8,914 bases of DNA from an uncultured Oscillospiraceae bacterium (lineage in GTDB: Bacteria > Bacillota > Clostridia > Oscillospirales > Oscillospiraceae). The notes under the pieces are model-generated. The model searched no databases and was not told the origin of the DNA. It worked only from the letters and a program-made list of their open reading frames with translations. The DNA lies in NCBI GenBank assembly GCA_944385645.1, contig CALWYA010000055.1, positions 1-8,914 on the forward strand, in the 5' to 3' direction. The translations under genes were made by a program, and so were the position numbers. Within the stretch, counting starts at the first letter, position 1. The number at the start of each line of letters is the position of its first letter. This document shows, piece by piece, positions 5,735 to 8,914 of the stretch.

Positions 5735-5930
5735 TTAGCCCCGCTCTGGCCGTGTGGACCCATTTAAAACCTGCACGAATGGCAGGTGGGTCGCTTCCGC
5801 CGCGTTTTTCCGCTTCCAACGTCCAGCCGACCTCGATGGGGGCCGGGAGGCCTGCGAGCCGCGCGGCGAGTTGGCGTCCCGTTTGAGAAATGTGGGTTTA
5901 AATCGAGCCCATCACGCACCGAGCAGGAAA
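5735..5930 (-). ncRNA. Structured non-coding RNA, raiA-motif-like (alternative: 6S/SsrS RNA)
   Basis: Gene-free DNA after DUF1292 that folds as minus-strand RNA. A closing stem brings GCUCGGUGCGUG (5924-5913) together with CACACGGCCAGAGC (5756-5743). Inside are UGGG/CCCA around CUCGAUUUAAA, a hairpin GACCCA-CCUGC / GCAGG-UUUUAAA-UGGGUC (5792-5757), and CCAAC/GUUGG and GGCCUC/GAGGUC stems in the middle. AUUUAAA (5903-5897) is perfectly complementary to UUUAAAU (5768-5762), which permits a 7-bp long-range contact. The multi-branched architecture with two UUUAAA elements and unstructured purine-rich joins (GGAAGCGGAAAAACG, GCGGAAGCG) seems closer to the raiA RNA class of Firmicutes than to the single long bulged hairpin of 6S RNA. 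The class assignment rests on pattern memory only. The existence of a structured RNA is much surer. No promoter is obvious directly upstream, so it may be processed from the DUF1292 transcript. Confidence 0.65.
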
Positions 5931-5936
5931 AGGTCC

Positions 5937-6263
5937 TCAGTCGTCCTGCGCCCCGTCCTCGTCCTCGGGGAAGAAGCGCTCCATAAACAGCTGGTAGATC
6001 TCGTCCAGCTCCTCGTCGGAGTCCAGGGTGGACAGCAGCTCCTCCCCGTTCTCCTCCACCACCTTCATGATGACCAGACCGTACTCCTCGTCATCGGCGT
6101 CCACGTCCACCGGCTCGCCGGTCTTGTCGTCGGCGGCCACGGCGGGGAACATAGCGTGGTAGGTGACCCCGTTGTGCTCCAGCGTGTCGGCCAGCTCCAA
6201 CTCGAATTCGTTGCCGTCCTCGTCGGTGACGGTGATGAAATCAGGGCCAAAGAGTTCCTCCAT
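5937..6263 (-). CDS. DUF1292 domain-containing protein (YrzB-like)
   Basis: Small acidic cytoplasmic protein of 108 residues with the DUF1292/COG3906 pattern: ITVTDEDGNEFELELADTLE at 10-29, then HNGVTYHAMFPAV. After a linker rich in Asp comes EEYGLVIMKVVEENGEELLS, and then a C-terminal helix DELDEIYQLFMERFF. The molecular function of the family is unknown. In Bacillus its relative yrzB sits with yrrK and yrzL, genes absent here. The ATG at 6263 is preceded by AGGAGG with 8-nt spacing. It is monocistronic except for the structured RNA that begins right after its stop, with which it likely shares a transcript. No signal peptide or membrane segment is seen. Confidence 0.88.
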   Translation of the reverse strand: MEELFGPDFITVTDEDGNEFELELADTLEHNGVTYHAMFPAVAADDKTGEPVDVDADDEEYGLVIMKVVEENGEELLSTLDSDEELDEIYQLFMERFFPEDEDGAQDD

Positions 6264-6271
6264 GGCGGTCG

Positions 6272-6277
6272 CCTCCT
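6272..6277 (-). promoter_or_regulatory. Ribosome binding site of the DUF1292 gene
   Basis: AGGAGG on the minus strand, 8 nt before the ATG at 6263. It is a full-strength Shine-Dalgarno site and settles the start. Confidence 0.8.
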
Positions 6278-6295
6278 TCTGTCTTGGCTGAGTCT

Positions 6296-6324
6296 ATTTT
6301 ACCCCGGCGGCGGAAAAAATGCAA
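6296..6324 (-). promoter_or_regulatory. Sigma-A promoter of the DUF1292 gene and probably the structured RNA
   Basis: On the minus strand, TTGCAT (6324-6319), a 17-bp spacer and TAAAAT (6301-6296), giving a leader of about 25 nt. It is the only good promoter found upstream of the structured RNA on this strand. It lies back-to-back with the promoter of the penicillin-binding protein gene, with about 60 bp between the two -35 boxes. Confidence 0.7.
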
Positions 6325-6386
6325 GAGCGGGCCGGGAGAAATTTTCCGGCCGGGAGGGCCGGGCCGCCTCCGGCGCGGATTTTGGG

Positions 6387-6414
6387 TGGACAAACGGTAA
6401 AAATCTGGTATAAT
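6387..6414 (+). promoter_or_regulatory. Extended -10 sigma-A promoter of the class A PBP gene
   Basis: TGGACA (6387-6392), a 16-bp spacer and TATAAT (6409-6414), with TG one base before the -10 box (TGGTATAAT), an extended -10 element. The expected start near 6421 gives an approximately 110-nt leader. A second TATAAT follows at 6419-6424, but no -35 box with acceptable spacing goes with it. Confidence 0.85.
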
Positions 6415-6434
6415 ACATATAATCGCTGTCCTAT

Positions 6435-6517
6435 GCGGTCGGCGAGATTTGCCCCTGAAACCCGGGCGGGAGGACCCGCCCAGACCGTCGGAAGGGCGCC
6501 CGCGGCTCCTTCCCGAC
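6435..6517 (+). promoter_or_regulatory. Structured 5' leader of the PBP gene
   Basis: The leader folds as a junction followed by a hairpin. GCGGUC (6435-6440) pairs with GACCGU (6483-6488) and encloses two stems: GGC/GCC (6441-6453) and GGGCGGG/CCCGCCC with loop AGGA (6464-6481). Next, GUCGGAAGG (6487-6495) pairs with CCUU-C-CCGAC (6508-6517), ending 1 nt before the Shine-Dalgarno site. CUCC (6506-6509) could alternatively pair with the GGAG of that site. No known riboswitch consensus was recognised. A regulatory role is inferred only. Confidence 0.4.
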
Positions 6518-6518
6518 T

Positions 6519-6523
6519 GGAGG
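6519..6523 (+). promoter_or_regulatory. Ribosome binding site of the PBP gene
   Basis: GGAGG, 7 nt before GTG at 6531. It selects this GTG as the start. The product then has a hydrophilic tail before the membrane helix, as usual for the family. Confidence 0.8.
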
Positions 6524-6530
6524 TAGCGAC

Positions 6531-8914
6531 GTGTCTGAAAACAACCACAATCATCCATCCCTGTACGACGACAGCGACTATCCCTCCCGCCGCCAGCCCA
6601 CCGGCCGGCCGGAGGAGGGGGAGCGCCCCCCCAGACGGCCCCGCAGAAAGCGCCGCCGGGCGGGGAACACCGCGCTGAAGGTGCTGGGCACCCTGCTCCT
6701 GGTGGGGCTGTGCACCGGGGCGCTGCTGTGCTGCTTTGCCGCCGTCTACATCAACCGGGTCATCGTCCCTCTGGCCGACCTGAGCCTGGACGACTTCGCC
6801 TACGGGGAAAACAGCGTCATGTACTATGAGGACAAGGCCACCGGGCAGTATGTGGAGATGACCACCCTCCTGAGCACCACCAAGTCCGAGTGGGTGGATC
6901 TGGAGGAGATGCCCGACGACCTGATCAACGCCGCCGTGGCCATCGAGGACCGGCACTTCTGGACCCACTCCGGGGTGGACTGGGGCCGGACGGCCCGGGC
7001 GGTGCTCAGCATGTTCACCGGCGGCGACATCCAGGGCGGCTCCACCATCACCCAGCAGATGCTGAAGAACCTCACCGACTATAACGAGGTGACGGTGAAG
7101 CGGAAGATCACCGAGATCGTCCGGGCCCTGCGCTTCACCCAGAACAACTCCAAAGAGGACACCATCGAGATGTACCTGAACATCATCCCCCTGGGCAGCG
7201 GCTGCGAGGGGGTGGGGTCGGCCTCCTACGAGTACTTCGGCAAGCCGGTGTCCGAGCTGACCCTGGCCGAGTGCGCCAGCCTCATCGCCATCACCAACAA
7301 CCCCTCCCTGTACGGGCCCTACTCCGTCTCCAAGGTGGCCACCAGCACCGGCGAGATCTGGGACGCCCGCCAGTGGAACAAGTGGCGCCAGGAGATCATC
7401 CTGGAGCAGATGCTGGAGCAGGGGATGATCTCCCAGGCGCAGCACGACGAGGCCGTGGCCCAGGAGCTGGTCTTCGTGGGCGTGGGCGGCGGCGACAGCC
7501 AGACCGCCAGCCAGGACATCTACACCTGGTACGAGGAGACGGTGATCTCCGATGTGCGCCAGGCCCTGAAGGACCAGCTGGGCTGGTCCGACTCCGCCAT
7601 CGACCTGGCCTTCCAGCAGGGCGGCCTGCGCATCTACACCTGCTATGACCCCGACGTGCAGGCGGCGGTGGACGCGGTGTACACCAACCGGGACAATCTG
7701 AACTACACCTCCCGGGACGGGCAGCTGATGCAGTCGGCCATCACCGTCATCGACAACGCCTCCGGGGACGTGGTGGCCATCGCCGGCCAGTTCGGGGAGA
7801 AGGAGGGCAACCTCCTGAGCAACTACGCCAACTCCTCCAAGCGGCAGCCCGGCTCCTCCATCAAGCCCCTGTCCGTCTACGCCCCCGCCCTGGAGATGGG
7901 GAAGATCAGCCCCATCACCGTGCTGGACGACTACCCCTATCAGTCCAACGGCGGGTCCCCCTGGCCCTATAACGCCGGCACCACCCGGTACCGGGGCCTG
8001 ACCAACATCCCCTACGCCCTGAAGGTGTCCCTGAACACCATCGCCGTGCGCATCGTGGCCGACCTGGTCACCCCGGAGGAGAGCTTCCGCTTCATGGAGG
8101 AGCGGTTCCATTTCGACCTGGAGGAGGGCCGGGAGATCAACGGCAAGGTGTACTCCGACGTGGGGGTGTCCCCCATGGCCATGGGCGGCCTCACCGACGG
8201 CGTCACCACCCGGGACATGGCCGAGGCCTACGCCGCCTTCCCCAACGGCGGCACCTACACCGTCTCCCGCACCTTCACCCGGGTCACCCGGCTGGTGGAC
8301 GGGGAGGAGGTCCTGCTGCTGGACAACCCCACCCAGCAGGAGCAGGCCATCAAGCCCCAGACAGCCTATTATATGAACGAGCTGCTCCAGGGTGTGTTCC
8401 AGTCGGGCGGCACCGCCGCCGGCCGGGGGCTGAGCGGGATGCACTGCGCCGGCAAGACGGGCACCACCAACGACGTGTACGACCTGTGGTTCGTGGGCTA
8501 CACCCCCTACTACACCGCCGCCGTCTGGATGGGCTATCCCCAGAACGCCACCATGCCCAACACCACCACCCATGTGGGCCTGTGGAACATGGTGATGAGC
8601 CAGGTCCACGAGGGCCTGTCCGACCAGGACTTCCCCGACCCCGGCGGCCGGCGCACCGTCCGGTACTGCCTGGACAGCGGCCTGCCCGCCAGCGAGTACT
8701 GTGAGATGGACCCCCGGGGCAACCGGGTGGTCACCGCCTCCGTCTTCCCCGAGGACTACCCCGAGGGGAAGGTCTGCACCGCCCACACGGCAGCCAGCGT
8801 GGTCACCATCTGCGTGGACGACCCCGTGCTGGACGAGGAGGGCAACCAGACCGGCCTGTACCACGAGGCAGGTCCCACCTGCCTGGAGGCCAGCCTGCGC
8901 CAGGTGTGCTACCC
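6531..8914 (+). CDS. Class A penicillin-binding protein, transglycosylase-transpeptidase (PBP1a/PonA-type), 3' end outside window
   Basis: Bifunctional enzyme that polymerises lipid II into glycan strands and cross-links the stem peptides on the outer face of the membrane. From the GTG at 6531, 794 residues are visible without a stop. A cytoplasmic tail very rich in Arg and Pro (about 23-43) precedes one membrane helix (about 48-75). The GT51 glycosyltransferase motifs are in order: AAVAIEDRHFWTHSGVD with catalytic Glu139, GGSTITQQMLKN at 169-180, KRKITEIVRAL at 190-200 with Glu195, and MYLNIIPLGSG at 214-224. The transpeptidase has all three active-site motifs: SSIK with catalytic Ser442, SLN at 500-502 and KTG at 642-644 followed by TTNDVYDLWFVGYTP. 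No key residue is missing. After about residue 700 there is a Cys-containing extension that runs off the window. It is divergent from DUF1292. Confidence 0.95.
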   Translation, partial: MSENNHNHPSLYDDSDYPSRRQPTGRPEEGERPPRRPRRKRRRAGNTALKVLGTLLLVGLCTGALLCCFAAVYINRVIVPLADLSLDDFAYGENSVMYYEDKATGQYVEMTTLLSTTKSEWVDLEEMPDDLINAAVAIEDRHFWTHSGVDWGRTARAVLSMFTGGDIQGGSTITQQMLKNLTDYNEVTVKRKITEIVRALRFTQNNSKEDTIEMYLNIIPLGSGCEGVGSASYEYFGKPVSELTLAECASLIAITNNPSLYGPYSVSKVATSTGEIWDARQWNKWRQEIILEQMLEQGMISQAQHDEAVAQELVFVGVGGGDSQTASQDIYTWYEETVISDVRQALKDQLGWSDSAIDLAFQQGGLRIYTCYDPDVQAAVDAVYTNRDNLNYTSRDGQLMQSAITVIDNASGDVVAIAGQFGEKEGNLLSNYANSSKRQPGSSIKPLSVYAPALEMGKISPITVLDDYPYQSNGGSPWPYNAGTTRYRGLTNIPYALKVSLNTIAVRIVADLVTPEESFRFMEERFHFDLEEGREINGKVYSDVGVSPMAMGGLTDGVTTRDMAEAYAAFPNGGTYTVSRTFTRVTRLVDGEEVLLLDNPTQQEQAIKPQTAYYMNELLQGVFQSGGTAAGRGLSGMHCAGKTGTTNDVYDLWFVGYTPYYTAAVWMGYPQNATMPNTTTHVGLWNMVMSQVHEGLSDQDFPDPGGRRTVRYCLDSGLPASEYCEMDPRGNRVVTASVFPEDYPEGKVCTAHTAASVVTICVDDPVLDEEGNQTGLYHEAGPTCLEASLRQVCY

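Noticed and set aside
5888..5912. tRNA T-arm-like sequence GGGTTTAAATCGAGCCC on the plus strand
   Set aside because: It can form a 5-bp stem with a 7-nt loop, but the loop does not read as a T-loop and there is no acceptor, D or anticodon arm around it. It is explained as the complement of the structured RNA on the minus strand.
5754..6413. Plus-strand open frames across the structured RNA and opposite DUF1292
   Set aside because: They start inside the RNA and run antisense to a gene with a good ribosome binding site and promoter. There is no protein-family resemblance.
6518..6531. GGAGGTAGCGAC resembling the 3' end of a c-di-GMP-I riboswitch
   Set aside because: The other conserved parts of that class, such as the GACGCAAAGCC-type segment, are absent. 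The GGAGG is simply the ribosome binding site.
6294..8864. 856-codon open frame on the minus strand opposite the PBP gene
   Set aside because: Antisense shadow of a GC-rich gene. The plus strand encodes all class A PBP motifs in order, and the shadow product is low-complexity His/Gly/Val.

Overview
The window comes from a GC-rich Gram-positive (Firmicutes-type) bacterium. The evidence is strong AGGAGG-like ribosome binding sites, textbook sigma-A promoters (TTGAAA-17-TATAAT, TGGACA-16-TGnTATAAT), a V/A-type ATPase operon, a DUF1292 (YrzB-like) protein and a parvulin foldase with an N-terminal membrane anchor. The high GC together with this gene set fits the Oscillospiraceae/Ruminococcaceae part of the Clostridia. 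That placement is inferred, because no rRNA is present.

Layout. (1) Bases 1-2828, plus strand: the end of a V/A-ATPase operon, with the C-terminal part of catalytic subunit A, complete non-catalytic subunit B (4-bp overlap with A) and complete central-stalk subunit D. (2) Bases 2825-3126: a gene-free block built almost entirely of perfect palindromes. Its two outermost hairpins are near-identical copies of each other, so it looks like a MITE-like mobile repeat. (3) Bases 3137-3924: a single-gene unit for deoxyribose-phosphate aldolase (deoC), with its own promoter and a bidirectional terminator shared with the next, convergent gene. (4) Bases 3941-5621, minus strand: a membrane-anchored parvulin-type peptidyl-prolyl isomerase with one canonical and one decayed parvulin-like domain, a strong promoter and a terminator-like hairpin in its leader. 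(5) Bases 5686-6324, minus strand: a promoter, a small acidic DUF1292 protein, then an approximately 200-nt highly structured non-coding RNA ending in a strong intrinsic terminator. The RNA most resembles the raiA-motif class, with 6S (SsrS) RNA as the main alternative. (6) Bases 6387-8914, plus strand: divergent from DUF1292, an extended -10 promoter, a structured 5' leader and a class A penicillin-binding protein (transglycosylase-transpeptidase) cut off by the window end.

The genes are housekeeping functions: ion-motive force, nucleoside salvage, extracytoplasmic protein folding and peptidoglycan synthesis. The novelty is mostly in non-coding DNA: the palindromic element after the ATPase operon, the structured RNA between DUF1292 and the foldase gene, and the folded leaders of the foldase and PBP genes.
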